Of a stretch of 64,000 bases of DNA, positions 32,436 to 45,020 are shown in pieces. Origin of the DNA: Diploptera punctata (taxonomy: Eukaryota > Arthropoda > Insecta > Blattodea > Blaberidae); assembly GCA_030220185.1 (NCBI GenBank), contig JASPKZ010001230.1:1061001-1125000 (forward strand), in the 5' to 3' direction. The notes under the pieces are model-generated. The model saw nothing but the letters and a program-made list of their open reading frames with translations, had not been told where the DNA came from and ran no database searches. Positions within the stretch are counted from its first letter, which is position 1, and each line of letters opens with the position of its first letter. A program made the translations under genes and the position numbers.

Positions 32436-32970
32436 CTTCTCACTGGCACTATCGAACCCGTAGGTTCATGGCAGCACGGACATAAGCTCTCCATACATCC
32501 CTATCCTGAGCTAATGCTTTCCAATCATTTCCCTGTATAATCTACTTCCCTCAAATCGTAGTTAATGTTATTCTCCCACCTCATTATTGATCTACCAACT
32601 GTGCGTTTTTCCTCTGGTTTTCATACAAGAAGCTTCCATGCACGTCTTTCATTCCCCATATGTGCCACGTATCCTGCCCATCGCAGTCTACGAGACTTAA
32701 CTGTTCTTATTATATCTGGCTTCCTATAAAGACCATGTAGTTCATCGTTATGTAGTCTTCTCCATTCACCTTCCATGTTCATCTCTCTTTGGTCCAAACA
32801 TTTTCCTAAGAATTTTATTCTCAAATGCTCGTAATCTCCTGTCCTCCCTTAAAGTAAGAGTCCATGTTTCGCACCCATATAATATAACTGGTAGAATAAT
32901 AGTTTTATATATTTTCAGTTTAACGTTTTTTTTAAAGGAGTTTGGACATCAAAAGTCTCTGTAATGCTTT
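32436..32970 (-). mobile_element. LINE A fragment
   Basis: The minus strand at 32824-32621 encodes EWRRLHNDELHGLYRKPDII and LRWAGYVAHMGNERRAWKLL. After a frameshift near 32620 it continues to the shared 3' end at 32436. The 5' limit near 32970 follows the segment TTAACGTTTTTTTTAAAGGA also present near 30470 and 9770. Confidence 0.85.
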
Positions 32971-33584
32971 ACCCATTACTATAATATTTTTTTATTGCAA
33001 ACATCGAATGTAAATACGGAATGATTTTGTCCGGAGGGCGGATACAAAGGCACTGATAGAAGTGTTGGATATATTGCAGATGTCTGGGTATATATCCATT
33101 ATATTATTTATGTCTTTGAATATAAGTTTGAAATGAGATATTTTTAACCTTTTGGATATTGAGACATGGGAAGACATGAAAATATGGTTTCGAAAACTTA
33201 AATTGAGGTAGAATTTTATCTAGTTATTCACAAGACTCCTTGTCCACAGGCTAATAAAACTACAACTTCAGTCTGCCTTGTCTATTTTGAACATGTAGGC
33301 CTGTTTTCAAGAATTTTATTTTCACTTACATTTTTAAGTTAGGCGTTAGGTATACAAGATATCTTGCCATCACTGCAACAAAATAATAATCAAATGATCC
33401 ACTCTAACGAACAATAAATCTTCATATATTCACTCATTATATAAAAAAAGTAATAATTCTCCTATAGGGGTAAAAATATGGATTGTTACAGGGACGCTTG
33501 ACATCCCACCTTCTATCAAAAAAAAATTTAAACTAAAAATATACAATGAGTATAAAAAATGGTCATAGAGTGGGTCATTCTACG
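32971..33584. other. No recognisable feature
   Basis: AT-rich; no shared repeat before the composite unit starting near 33585. Confidence 0.35.
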
Positions 33585-33612
33585 CGTTATATATTAACTT
33601 GACCTCTAACTA

Positions 33613-34257
33613 TGTAACGGAATCTTTCAACGCGATTTTCACCCACTTAAAATCATCGGATCGACTTGAAACTTTGTATACTTGTAGAGGATCCGTGACA
33701 ATACAATAATTTCATATTTATTTTCTAAAATCCTGGCCATAATCATCAGAAAATCAAAAAAAGTGTTTTTGTATCAATGTAACGGAATCTTTGAACGCGA
33801 TTTTCACCCACTTAGAAACATTGGATCGACTTGAAACTTTGTATACTTGTAGAGGACCCGTGACAATACAATAATTTCATATTTATTGTCTAAAATCCTG
33901 GCCATATTCATCAGAAAATCAAAAAAAGTGTTTTTGTATCAATGTAACGGAATCTTTCAACGAGATTTTCACCCACTTAGAAACATTGGATCGACTTGAT
34001 AATTTGTATACTTGTAGAGGTCCCGTGACAATACAATAATTTCATATTTATTTTCTAAAATCCTGGCCATAATCATCAGAAAATCAAAAAAAGTGTTTTT
34101 GTATCAATGTAACGGAATCTTTCAACGCGATTTTCACCCACTTAGAAACATTGGATCGACTTGAAACTCTGTATACTTGTAGAGGACCCGTGACAATACA
34201 ATAATTTAATATTTTGTTTCTAAAATCCTGGCCAGAATCATCCGAAAATCAAAAAAA
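33613..34257 (+). repeat. Tandem repeat, four units of 165 bp
   Basis: Units begin TGTAACGGAATCTTT at 33613, 33778, 33943 and 34108, giving an exact period of 165. Each has ATTTTCACCCACTTA, TGGATCGACTTGA, CTTGTAGAGGACCCGTGACA and TCCTGGCCATAATCATC. Units differ by a few substitutions; the fourth is shortened. Confidence 0.97.
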
Positions 34258-34310
34258 TGAAAACTGGTATAATAGGTTGCGGACTAGTCGAGATTTAGTC
34301 AATCGTTGTA

Positions 34311-34396
34311 AGAGCTCAGTTGGTAGAGCAGTGAACTCTTAGTGGTATATAATTTTAGTAATTCATACGTCGCTGGTTCAAATCCGGCTGGGAGGG
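34311..34396 (+). pseudogene. tRNA-Tyr relic with intron remnant
   Basis: GAGCTCAGTTGGTAGAGCA gives an intact D-arm, TGGTATATAATTTTAGTA lies where the tyrosine intron sits, and GCTGGTTCAAATCCGGC gives an intact T-arm with a good B-box. The 5' acceptor strand (CCTCTGG in the other copy) has been deleted and the anticodon loop reads ACTCTTAG with an extra base. It is followed by eight thymines. It can hardly yield a tRNA, though A and B boxes could still bind TFIIIC. Confidence 0.8.
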
Positions 34397-34504
34397 TTTT
34401 TTTTATAGAAGAGTATTACTTTTAGCTCATACTACAATAGTATCGAATTTAAAGATATTTACATTTTTATCTTATTCTGTAAAATATTAAAACTAAAAAA
34501 TAAG

Positions 34505-34970
34505 AAATAAATAATAGTTTTAAAAAACTAAAAGAACACGCTTTATTAGATAACTAAAAAATGAAAAATAATTTTAATTTCCAATACGCTTGGGATAAAA
34601 TAAAGTGGTCGACAAAAAATCACATCCAACACATATAGAATAAAATTAGAGTTATCAACAAAAAGAAAATAATTTTACCATCAAAAGCGTGGGGTGATTT
34701 TTATGATTTTTACATTTTCTTCTTAGAGAGCTTACTTTTACCAATATCTGTTTATTATCAAATATATTAATTGATATAGAGCACCCCACGCTTTTGATGG
34801 TAAAATTATTTTCTTTTTGTTGATAACTCTAATTTTATTGTACATGTGTTGGAGATGATTTTTTGTTGACCACTTTATTTTATCCCAAGCTTATTGGAAT
34901 TTAAATTATTTTTCACTTTTAGTTTTCTAATAAAGCGTGTTCTTTTAGTTTTTTAAAACTATTATTTATT
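34505..34970. repeat. Long palindrome, 190-bp arms
   Basis: Arms 34505-34696 and 34782-34970 are inverted copies with few differences (inner ends ATCAAAAGCGTGGGGTG and CACCCCACGCTTTTGATGG), separated by an 85-base loop. RNA from either strand would form a hairpin of about 190 bp. Confidence 0.95.
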
Positions 34971-35104
34971 ATCACTTCATTTAGGCTCTATGTGTTGTCC
35001 TTTAATTGACAAGTACTTCCTTTGGGTAATTCTTCTATGGTAGATATTTTCTTTTAGGATATTGCGAACTGTGAAATCAGTTTCAATATTTCTAATACCG
35101 GTTT

Positions 35105-35388
35105 CCATTTATTATGCAATAGAACAATAATGTAGGAACGCCAAGTATTAAAGGAACTAATCAATTTCCGAATCCGCCAATTAAAATTGGTATAACTAAC
35201 CATAAATAAAATTAATGATGAATGCGTGAGCTGTTACAATAACATAATAAATTTCATCATCTTCAATAAGGGATCATAGTTGGTTTAACTCTGCTCGAAT
35301 TAGTATTCTTAGTGAAGTACCAACTAGTCCTGCCCCTCCAAAAATGAAATACAGCTCCAATATTTTTATGATTGACTAACTGACCGGG
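35105..35388 (-). pseudogene. Nuclear copy of mitochondrial COI (NUMT)
   Basis: Read on the minus strand from 35388, the sequence follows the 5' part of insect cytochrome c oxidase subunit I: AATCATAAAAATATTGGAGC (NHK.IG), GGACTAGTTGGTACTTCACT (GLVGTS), ATACTAATTCGAGCAGAGTT (MLIRAEL), GTAACAGCTCACGCATTCAT (VTAHAFI), then ATTTTAATTGGCGGATTCGG (ILIGGFG) and the LVPLMLG region near 35145. ATA and AGA sit where Met and Ser are expected in the invertebrate mitochondrial code. Indels break the frame, so it is a decayed nuclear insertion. It ends within about 10 bases of a Helitron-like terminus. Confidence 0.85.
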
Positions 35389-35560
35389 CAGACGTTGTCT
35401 TGCCCGAACGTTCAATTCTCGTGTCATGGCCTGACGATTAAAATGTGTTACTTTTTTACCATAAAATTCACTAATTGATAAGTTCACAAGAAAATTCCTC
35501 ACTGCCATCTGTTGTGGCTCAAGAAGCGTGCATTATAACGTCACATTGTTGTCGCGCGGA
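35385..35560 (-). mobile_element. Helitron-like 3' end beside the NUMT
   Basis: On the minus strand the sequence ends CATGACACGAGAATT ... CAACGTCTGCCCGGTCAGTTAG, immediately followed by T and the NUMT. Many insect Helitrons end with a GC-rich segment and CTRR before a T; here TTAG stands where CTAG is expected. No helicase sequence is in the window, so the call rests on end similarity only. Confidence 0.35.
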
Positions 35561-35654
35561 ATATGTCGGTAATGCAGATTACTACAAATCTAACATTAAA
35601 ATATGTCCATTACCCGATCGCAGCGCCACCTACCGAGTCCAATTGTGCATCTAA

Positions 35655-36310
35655 ACCATCCAGGGACCCATTCAATCACACACAACATTTAATCAAAATC
35701 GGTCCAGCCGTTTAGGCAGTTTTTAATTTCGGATTTCAATTGAACCTCCACTTCTAATTGTGGGATTTCACTCATTTTTTTACAATACCTACCTCGGTTT
35801 ATTTAATTGGATATAGCCTACTGAATTTCGTTGTGAAAACATCGAAAATTGTGACCGCTAGAGCGATTTTTAAATTTTCACTTCAGGTGAAAACCTACAC
35901 CTAATGGATTGTGAATCAGAACCATCCAGGGACTCACACAAACACACACACAAAATTTAACCAAAATCGATCCATTCGTATAGACATTTTTTAATTTCGG
36001 AATTCAAGTAAACCCCCACTTCTAACGGTCGGCTTTCGCTGATGTTTGGATAATCATACCTCGGTTTATTTTAATAGGTTGTTCCGAGTTTTGTTGTGAA
36101 ACATCGAAAATTGCAACTAGAGAGATTTTTAAATGTTCGTTTCAGGTGAACTCCTACGCCTAATGATTTTAGAACATAATAGATAACTACTAAACACTCG
36201 CCGCATCTGAAACCCTGTGTATACAAATTTTCATGCAGATCAGTTGAACGTTTTAGAAGTCTATAAAGGATATACAGACATACATTCGTATTTATGTATA
36301 TAGATTAGTT
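35655..36310 (+). repeat. Two tandem units of about 276 bp
   Basis: Units start ACCATCCAGGGACCCATTC at 35655 and ACCATCCAGGGACTCACAC at 35931. They share AAAATCGGTCCAGCCGTTTA / AAAATCGATCCATTCGTATA, TTTTTAATTTCGG, CCCACTTCTAA, ACCTCGGTTTATT and AACATCGAAAATTG. A fragment with the same blocks occurs at 42540-42650. The right end near 36300 reads TACATTCGTATTTATGTATA. Class uncertain. Confidence 0.7.
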
Positions 36311-36548
36311 GTTTCGTTTTTTTTTTTTTTTTTCGAAGCCTGTTTTGTGTATTCTGGATAACTGTGCATTTTTAGGTTCTTTTTCTGCCCCCCCCCGAGT
36401 AATTTAATTGCATTGTGCATTCTACACAACCGAACCGATTTCACTGCTGGGGTTATACAATTTATGTTATGAGGTATTTATAAGATGGAGGGCACTGTTA
36501 TACTCACCTCTTACCCATAGGATACTGTTGGACATTTATATTTATTTT

Positions 36549-37158
36549 TTTGCGCGATAGTGCGTTTTGTCGTACTTACAGCAATGGCGACAATGATTGA
36601 AAGTTCAACTTCCTACATTTCGGTGTTGCCAACCTAATAAACTACCTGTAATAAAATAACTATACTGCAATATTACATATTACAAACACGTGTGTGGGAA
36701 GTAAAACCACTGCCCTCTATGTATAAGTACTACATACAATGTATATACACAAAATATCCAAGAGGTAGTGTTAATGTACATTATACGAAACAAATCACTG
36801 CATTTTAAATGAATGAGCTTTATTTGAAACAATGTAAAACATAAATACGTACTTGACGCCATTTTATCACTAAATTGGTCTCATGACCTGTTGTTTCAAC
36901 TAATAAACATTGCCCACTCGGTTAACGTTAGTCAATTGTTTATAATGAACGCAAATATTTCCAATAAATATGTTATTATTTTACTATTATTTATTATTTT
37001 GAAAACATCGCGCAAAAAATAATGTAGCCTACAGCGCACGTTTGTGAAGTGTTTTACAGAATCTCGGAAATTAAAAACCTCGCTATCGCTCGGTTTTAAA
37101 CATTTTCCTCACTTCTGTAAAAGCCACTTCCCAACCTCGCATCGTAATATACTATTTC
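36549..37158 (+). repeat. Dispersed AT-rich repeat Z, copy 3 (longest)
   Basis: From TTGCGCGATAGTGCGTTTTG to CCTCGCATCGTAATATACTA. It includes all blocks of copies 1 and 2 plus a central part with AAACCTCGCTATCGCTCGG. Confidence 0.8.
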
Positions 37159-37289
37159 ATGACTTATATTTCATGGCAGTGTAACTATTTTCTATATAGT
37201 AATGTTAAACTTACCATCAAATATATGAGAAATATATGTTATTAATTATGCTTATCGATTGGCAATATTTTGACTGAGTAAAAATGTTT

Positions 37290-37490
37290 AACTGTACTAT
37301 CACGTCTTACATTCGCCGTATAAATATACGATTCTTCCATTTATATGGATAAGAAACAGAATCTCATACTTTAAGAGAGAAGAAAAATGGCGAATGGAGA
37401 AAAATACATAACAATGAGTTCCATGATCTTTATGGGTAACCAAATGTAATAACAGTTAGGTCTAGTTGACTGCAATGGACAGTATGTATG
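37290..37490 (+). mobile_element. LINE A fragment, strongly decayed
   Basis: CATAACAATGAGTTCCATGA, TCTTTATGGGTAACCAAATG and GACTGCAATGGACAG align with the segment around 5020-5105 of a better copy. Confidence 0.6.
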
Positions 37491-37579
37491 TATTTATGAA
37501 TTTTTATACAGTAGCTCTATGGCCAGACTAGTAAGACATTTAATGTTACAGACCTAGTATGTATGTAGGCCTACTTATG

Positions 37580-37928
37580 TATATACCCCGTACGTCGCAC
37601 ATGGGGACATGGGTGCTCCCGAGCGGAAGTTTCTTAACAAGCATAATTTAGTTACGCTTATTTACCTATAGATCTTAACGAGATACATGTGGTTGACATA
37701 TCGCCTCAGTGAGACATCTAGCAAGCAACTGAGGTATTACTTGGATGTAGGATGGTTAAATTTTGCACAGAGGCATTTTTATCCAGTCTTGTGGTTCTTT
37801 TACGAGTTTGAATATCTCGGGACCCGTGGCTTAAAGTCCCTCGCGTAGGATTGTACCTTCGATTTTTCTATCCTAAAAATCCATCGACCCCGACTGGGTT
37901 TGAACCCGCGACCCTTGGCACTATAGAC
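37580..37928 (-). mobile_element. SINE2 (subtype c)
   Basis: The minus strand has the B-box GGGTTCAAACCC, then TCGATGGATTTTTAGGATAG, CCACGGGTCCCGAGATATTC and the 3' part with GATGTCTCACTGAGGCGATA and AACTTCCGCTCGGGAGCACC. The head is damaged. Confidence 0.75.
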
Positions 37929-38124
37929 AGATATAGTAGTAATTATTTAATAAGGTATAAAGATAAACATATATAAAACACCATTTTAGGAATAATAAGT
38001 ACATTGAGTCAATTCATCCTCTTTTGTCATGGTTCATTTAATGTTAGTTGCATTGTGTGACAAACCCTGATGTTTTTGTTAGAATTTCATGTTGTGCCAT
38101 TGATCTGTGTAACCAAAAAGCACC

Positions 38125-40131
38125 ATTCATCACGCGAGATTATGGAAAATTATTTAACTCTTATCAGATACTCTTTTACTTCACGAATAACGATGTCAAC
38201 AAAACAATGTCGATTTTAAGAGATATTTTATACGACTATTTAACTCGTGCTCCAAATGGGAGTCATGACCAATCACGTTTCAATCAATTTTGTTTTACAA
38301 CCAATCACAGTTGTGTTTCACCTCGATAATTATAGAATTTTTATTACCAAATAAAGAAAGCTCCTCCTTTTAATATTCTGAACAGGTCAGAGCATTATTG
38401 TGCAGTGACTGCCTCTCTAACAAATACATTGAATATAGCAAATAATGAACAGATTCCTTCGACCTACACATTTGATAATTGTGTGTTCAATAATTATGTT
38501 TTTAAATACTGATTTTACTGAGTTGTTTCCGAAAAAAGCGAATTAATAACCTTTAATGTTGGTTATAATAGGCCTGTACAGTTTTATCTGTTTCATTTTT
38601 TCTCCATTAGGGTGCATTCTTACAGTAGGGCCTATTGCGATTTTTATTTTTTTTTATTTAGAGCCCCACCACCACCCCCCGGGTTACCTCGGGCATAATG
38701 CCCTTATCCCCGGGTCTGCTCTATGTCCCTATTTATATCTTATCTTTATTGAAATACATAATAAATATACAATTCGGGTATTTGAAGTGTGTAGTTGTTA
38801 CATAAAATTAAAATAAAGTGTGTTTTGTTTGTTTGTGTATATGTGTTAATGTGTGTATGTGTGTGTGTGTGTGTGCTTAGTGCTTGTATGTGTATATGTG
38901 TGGAGTAGTAGTAGTAGTAGACTGATGACGATTTTAACGCCTCTCTTGTCTCCGCTGGTCTTCGTCTCGTCTTAATCCCAAGACTCTTCTTGTGTACTTG
39001 GTGAGGGATTTGAAGGCTTCCTTCCCGGCCCAGAATTCTAAGGCGGGCGGCCATTGTGTTTCACCGATCATGGCTGCTTCCTCCAGCTCCTGCCTGAAGA
39101 CATTGTACTTGGTACATTGATAGAGCGCGTGGACTACGTCGTCCTCTCCGGGGTTGAAACAATCACAGAGAGGTGAGTCGGCACGTCTTCTTTCGTGCAG
39201 TTTGGAGCGGAAGAGTCCATGATCTGAGAGGATCTGTGTGGTGAAGTGGCTGGGAGTTATCCATGTAGTCTCCATTCTTTTCTGGACTCTTGGGAAGAAC
39301 TGGAATGTCTGGCGTCCATGGGGCTCCTGTTCCCATTCCAGTTGCCACTTGTCGAGGAGGTGGGAGTCGATAATTCTGCGGACGGCGTCCCTTTCATCTG
39401 GTTCGGCGTATAGGTCCGGAGTAATGATCGTTTCTTCGATGTGGACGGGAAGCCCTCTTCGGAGACGATGTCGTTGAATCCTCCTCTCTATGTACAAGTC
39501 TATTGGGAATACTCCAGCTATGACTGGAAGGCATGCTCTCGATACAGTGTTATAGGCTTTGGTGACACGTATTAGCACCTGTCTTTGTGCCGTCAGGAGC
39601 TTCTTTTTGTGGCATGCCTTTAGTCATCTCGCCCATCCGTGTGCAGCATATGCGCATATCTGTTGGAACAGCGTTTTATATAGCCTTACGTAGTTAATAG
39701 CCTGGTATCCCCAATTCTGTCCACCCAGACGGGCCATCGCGTGGAAGAGGTTTTTGGCCTTTCCCGCGATGTCTTCAATATGGGCGTCAATTTTCATATT
39801 TGTTTGGATCCTTACTCCGAGGTATTTGATTTGCTGAACGAAGCGCAGTCCTCTTTGTTCAATTCTTATTGTGATTCCATTTGGCAATAAATAGTATGAT
39901 TAAGTTGCAGTGATGTACAAATGAAACATAACCAAACATTTCTCCTTTGTTTTCAAACATCGCCGTTTACATTAAATATATAAATATTTTAAAATAATTA
40001 TATTTAAATAATGATTTGTGAGTAAACAGTTTAATTGTATTCGTTAATTAGTCCTAACAAATACCACTTTTGATTTCCAAATCCTCTAGATAAATTCGAA
40101 ATCACTCGTGGCATTACTTATGATAATTGTT
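38125..40131 (+). repeat. Dispersed AT-rich repeat X, copy 2, split by an R1-like LINE
   Basis: The left part (38125 to about 38641) has CGAGATTATGGAAAATTA, CTCCAAATGGGAGTCATGAC, AAGAAAGCTCCTCCTTTTAA and TTCATTTTTTCTCCATTAGG. The right part (about 39873-40131) resumes with CATTTGGCAATAAATAGTAT and AAACATCGCCGTTTACATTA and ends near CACTCGTGGCATTACTTATG. The unbroken copies at 24677-25405 and 63225-64000 show that the two halves were contiguous. Confidence 0.8.
38642..39872 (-). mobile_element. R1-like non-LTR retrotransposon, 5'-truncated
   Basis: The minus strand encodes the end of the reverse transcriptase ORF in two frames (39887-39624 and 39578-38934). The first holds QQIKYLGVRIQTNMKIDAHI and AYAAHGWAR, typical of the post-RT region. 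The second is 214 residues with DHGLFRSKLHERRRAD and the terminal zinc knuckle C-x-C-x9-H-x4-C near residues 137-153. The poly(A) tail appears as a T-rich run at 38641-38660. Flanks ATTGCGATT and ATTGTGATT suggest a 9-bp target duplication. One frameshift near 39600 and the missing 5' part make it inactive. Confidence 0.85.
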
Positions 40132-42518
<2,387 letters not shown>

Positions 42519-42529
42519 TGGTTTGGAGT

Positions 42530-42652
42530 TACATTGAGAGGAAACAGTTACGGCAGCTGCTAGAGCGATTTTTAATTTCGAGTTTTTGGTAAACCCCCAC
42601 TTACAATGATCAAATTTATCTATATGTTGGAATATCTTTCTCGTTTTATTTC
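42530..42652 (+). repeat. Fragment of the 276-bp tandem unit
   Basis: GCTAGAGCGATTTTTAATTT, GGTAAACCCCCACTTACAAT and TCGTTTTATTTCAT match 35860-36080. Confidence 0.5.
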
Positions 42653-42654
42653 AT

Positions 42655-43137
42655 CGGCCGCGGTAGACTAGTGGTTATGCTCCTTGCCTCTGGTCCCAAG
42701 GGTCGCGGGTTCAGACCCGGCCGGGGTCGATGGATTTTTTAGGACGGAAAAATCCAAGGAGCAAGTCCTCCAGGAGGGACTTTAAGCCGTGGGTCCCGAG
42801 TCTGAAGGTTTTCAGGCTAATAAAAAAACCCTTACGCCTGAATGAAAAGGTCTCTAAGCAAAATTTACCGAATTTTCCCGTCCTAGTACTACCTTGGTTT
42901 CCTAGATTCAGTATGAGGTGCAACGCTGACCACGGACCACTCAAAATGACATCTATACGAAAACAAGTGTAACTAAATTAGTTGTTTGTACATGACATTT
43001 ACGTTGCTACATTTATTGTATCTTTAACTGTTTATAATTAGTACAGTGTATATCTATATTTGTCGAATATTTATTTGTATTTGTGCTGGTTGAGTGGAAG
43101 AGAGGGCCTTATGGCCTTAACTCTGCCAGAATAAATA

Positions 43138-43191
<54 letters not shown>

Positions 43192-43265
43192 GGTTCAAAT
43201 TCTTCCCTATAGAGGGAGAGCGCCTAAATCTCTGTAAAGGGAAAACATGGGCTTATAATAATAAT
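42655..43265 (+). mobile_element. SINE2 (subtype a), full length, split by a LINE 3' end
   Basis: Head CGGCCGCGGTAGACTAGTGG and B-box GGTTCAGACCC, then AAATCCAAGGAGCAAGTCCT, CTGAAGGTTTTCAGGCT, TTTCCCGTCCTAGTACTACC and AACAAGTGTAACTAAATTAG (42970). The SINE resumes at about 43192 with ATGGTTCAAATTCTTCCC and ends with GGAAAACATGGGCTTATAAT. The reversed copies at 46262 and 48365 show the intact junction. Confidence 0.9.
42981..43191 (+). mobile_element. LINE 3' end with (ATT)n tail, inserted in SINE2
   Basis: The block TGGTTGAGTGGAAGAGAGGG, CCTTATGGCCTTAACTCTGC and CAGAATAAATAAAG is followed by about 16 ATT units. This arrangement is what a short 5'-truncated LINE 3' end looks like. It carries no coding sequence; the family is different from LINE A-C. 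Confidence 0.6.
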
Positions 43266-43299
43266 TTCAATTTTTCTATCATCATTTCAACCATTAATG

Positions 43300-43572
43300 C
43301 ACTTGTTTCTGTCTCGCAGACTGCGATGGGCAGGACATGTGGCACGAATGAGGAATAAAAGAGGGGGACGGAAACTCCTTGTAGGAAAACCAATGGGAAA
43401 GCGCGCAGTGGGTAGGCCAAGAATGAAGTGGGAGAATAACTTTAAACGTTATTTGAGGGACGTAAATTATAGAGATGATTATAAGACATTGGCTCAGGAT
43501 AGGGATGCATGAAGAGCGTATCTTAACGCGGCTATGAACCTGCGTATTCGATTGTACCAGTGAGTTATATGT
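43300..43572 (+). mobile_element. LINE A 3' fragment
   Basis: A 71-codon frame encodes SRRLRWAGHVARMRNKRGGR, then KPMGKRAVGRPRMKWENN and ends at an in-frame stop near 43512, short of the usual end. The sequence continues to the shared 3' terminus (TTCGATTGTACCAGTGAGTT). Confidence 0.85.
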
Positions 43573-43829
43573 TAAGACAATCAATTTTTTCTCCTAAAAT
43601 TAGTGTACGGTAGACTACTTCTTTTTATTCTTCATCCCTAATGTCCAAGGTAGTTGACTTAAAATACAATTAATTTTCATGTTAAAAACTAATAAAAGAA
43701 ACCGAAGAATATATGTGTGGTAAGTACCAATTCGTTTAAAAATGGACTCGACTTTTTATAATAATCGGTTTAATTTTTATTTTATTAGCAGAAGATACTT
43801 TTTTTTTTTTGAGTTGATATTTTTAAGAT

Positions 43830-44186
43830 AATGAGTGCTCTAAAACTAAACTCCACGGCGCGATAGGCCTAGAAGGCCCTTGGCCTACCAGCTTATTGCT
43901 GGCCTCACCATCAACATGTGCTAATCACAGAGGTAAACGATCATCCAGCCAGTGTAGGGATGACATGGGTCCCCCAGCCGTTATAGCTAGTTTTCTCGAC
44001 CTGGAGCCGCTACTTATTGTAGCTGCCCAAATTCCTCACGACGCTGGGTGGGCACCGGTCCCATTCTTGCCGAAATTTCATGAGAAAATTTGTTCCCGTG
44101 GAGACTCAAAACAGCGCAAGTCCCGTAGCTCTGTGCCAAGGCATCTTGCCGTAACCACTCGGCTACGGTGCGGGGCAATGAGTACT
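43830..44186 (-). mobile_element. SINE3 with 10-bp target duplication
   Basis: AATGAGTGCT (43830-43839) and AATGAGTACT (44177-44186) bracket the copy. The minus strand shows CCGTAGCCGAGTGGTTACGG, CTTGGCACAGAGCTACGGGA and the SINE3 body to GGCCTATCGCGCCGTGG. Confidence 0.9.
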
Positions 44187-44267
44187 GCTCTATGATTCAA
44201 AATTATTATTGTTGTTATAAACTATTTTATACTGTACAAATATACGCTTATGCATAATTTGCAATAT

Positions 44268-44340
44268 GTTTTCTTTCTTTCTTTCTTTTCTTTCTTTCTT
44301 CTTTCTTTCTTTCTTTTCTTTCTTTCTTTCTTTTCTTTCA
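44268..44340. repeat. (CTTT)n microsatellite
   Basis: TTTC units with occasional length changes. Confidence 0.95.
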
Positions 44341-44659
44341 AATCAGACTAATGAAAGAACTGCATTTCGAGGAAGAAATGAGAGACTTAAAAAAAATTGC
44401 TGTATAGACCCTATAATATTTTAAAGAGTGGAATTTTTACCGAAATCAAAACAAATGTATTTTTATCCGATTCTTATTTATAGATGCTTAAACATCTTAT
44501 ATCACATCGCGTCTAGGATCTTGAACTGTCTACTGTGTAGGGCTATCATTAGGTTATTATTGTGTGTGTGTGGTAATTGTTTTAGAAGTTAGTCGTACGG
44601 CTTTAATAGATTACGAAATTACGGTTCATAGTAAAATGGATTCCATTCATTTCCAGAGT

Positions 44660-44962
44660 GTTCTGGCCGAGGGCAGGCCTTTCACTGCAATCATAGCATT
44701 TTCATGCTATGCTATGCTTTGCAGCTTTACTAGGTGTGGTAGCTTCCTGTTGCTTTCCACACCGGTGAAGGATGTTGATGACAATGATGGCCAGATGATT
44801 ATCGGGGACCGTTAGGCCCTAAGCTTCCTGACATTTGTCTTAAAGGCGAGGAAAAACCCAAAAAAAAAACCTCACCCAGGAGCCTGTCCCGACCAGGAAT
44901 CGAACTCGGGCCCGCTTGCTTGACAAGGGAGCACGCTACCTCGAGACCACAGCGGTAAACTA
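44660..44962 (-). mobile_element. SINE1 copy
   Basis: Minus-strand head ACCGCTGTGGTCTCGAGGTA and B-box GAGTTCGATTCC, then the body to CACCGGTGTGGAAAGCAACA. The tail is CCTGCCCTCGGCCAGAA. An (ATT)n tract begins a few bases beyond the head (44968-45020). Confidence 0.9.
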
Positions 44963-44967
44963 AAAAT

Positions 44968-44969
44968 GG

Positions 44970-45020
<51 letters not shown>
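44968..45020. repeat. (ATT)n microsatellite
   Basis: About 17 units next to a SINE1 head. Confidence 0.95.

Larger units (their letters stand above)
33585..34983 (+). repeat. Composite unit, copy 1: 165-bp tandem repeat, tRNA-Tyr relic, palindrome
   Basis: Three parts follow in order: four 165-bp units (33613-34257), a tRNA-Tyr-like relic with intron (34311-34396), and a palindrome with arms of about 190 bp (34505-34696 and 34782-34970). The same parts in the same order make up 47100-47945. Shared linkers such as TATAATAGGTTGCGGACT and CATCGTTGTAAG/CAATCGTTGTAAG confirm that the whole assembly was duplicated or moved together. No protein frame is present. Element class is unknown. Confidence 0.75.

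Noticed and set aside
33613..34257. CRISPR-like regular array
   Set aside because: The 165-bp units are head-to-tail with no alternating spacers; this is a eukaryotic minisatellite.
34311..34396. Functional tRNA gene
   Set aside because: The 5' acceptor strand is missing and the anticodon loop has an extra base, although the D- and T-arms are intact.
38820..38880. GT-rich stretch as a Z-DNA or regulatory element
   Set aside because: It is an ordinary imperfect GT microsatellite within the R1-like LINE 3' end.
39238..39477. 79-codon plus-strand frame
   Set aside because: Antisense shadow of the R1-like LINE ORF.
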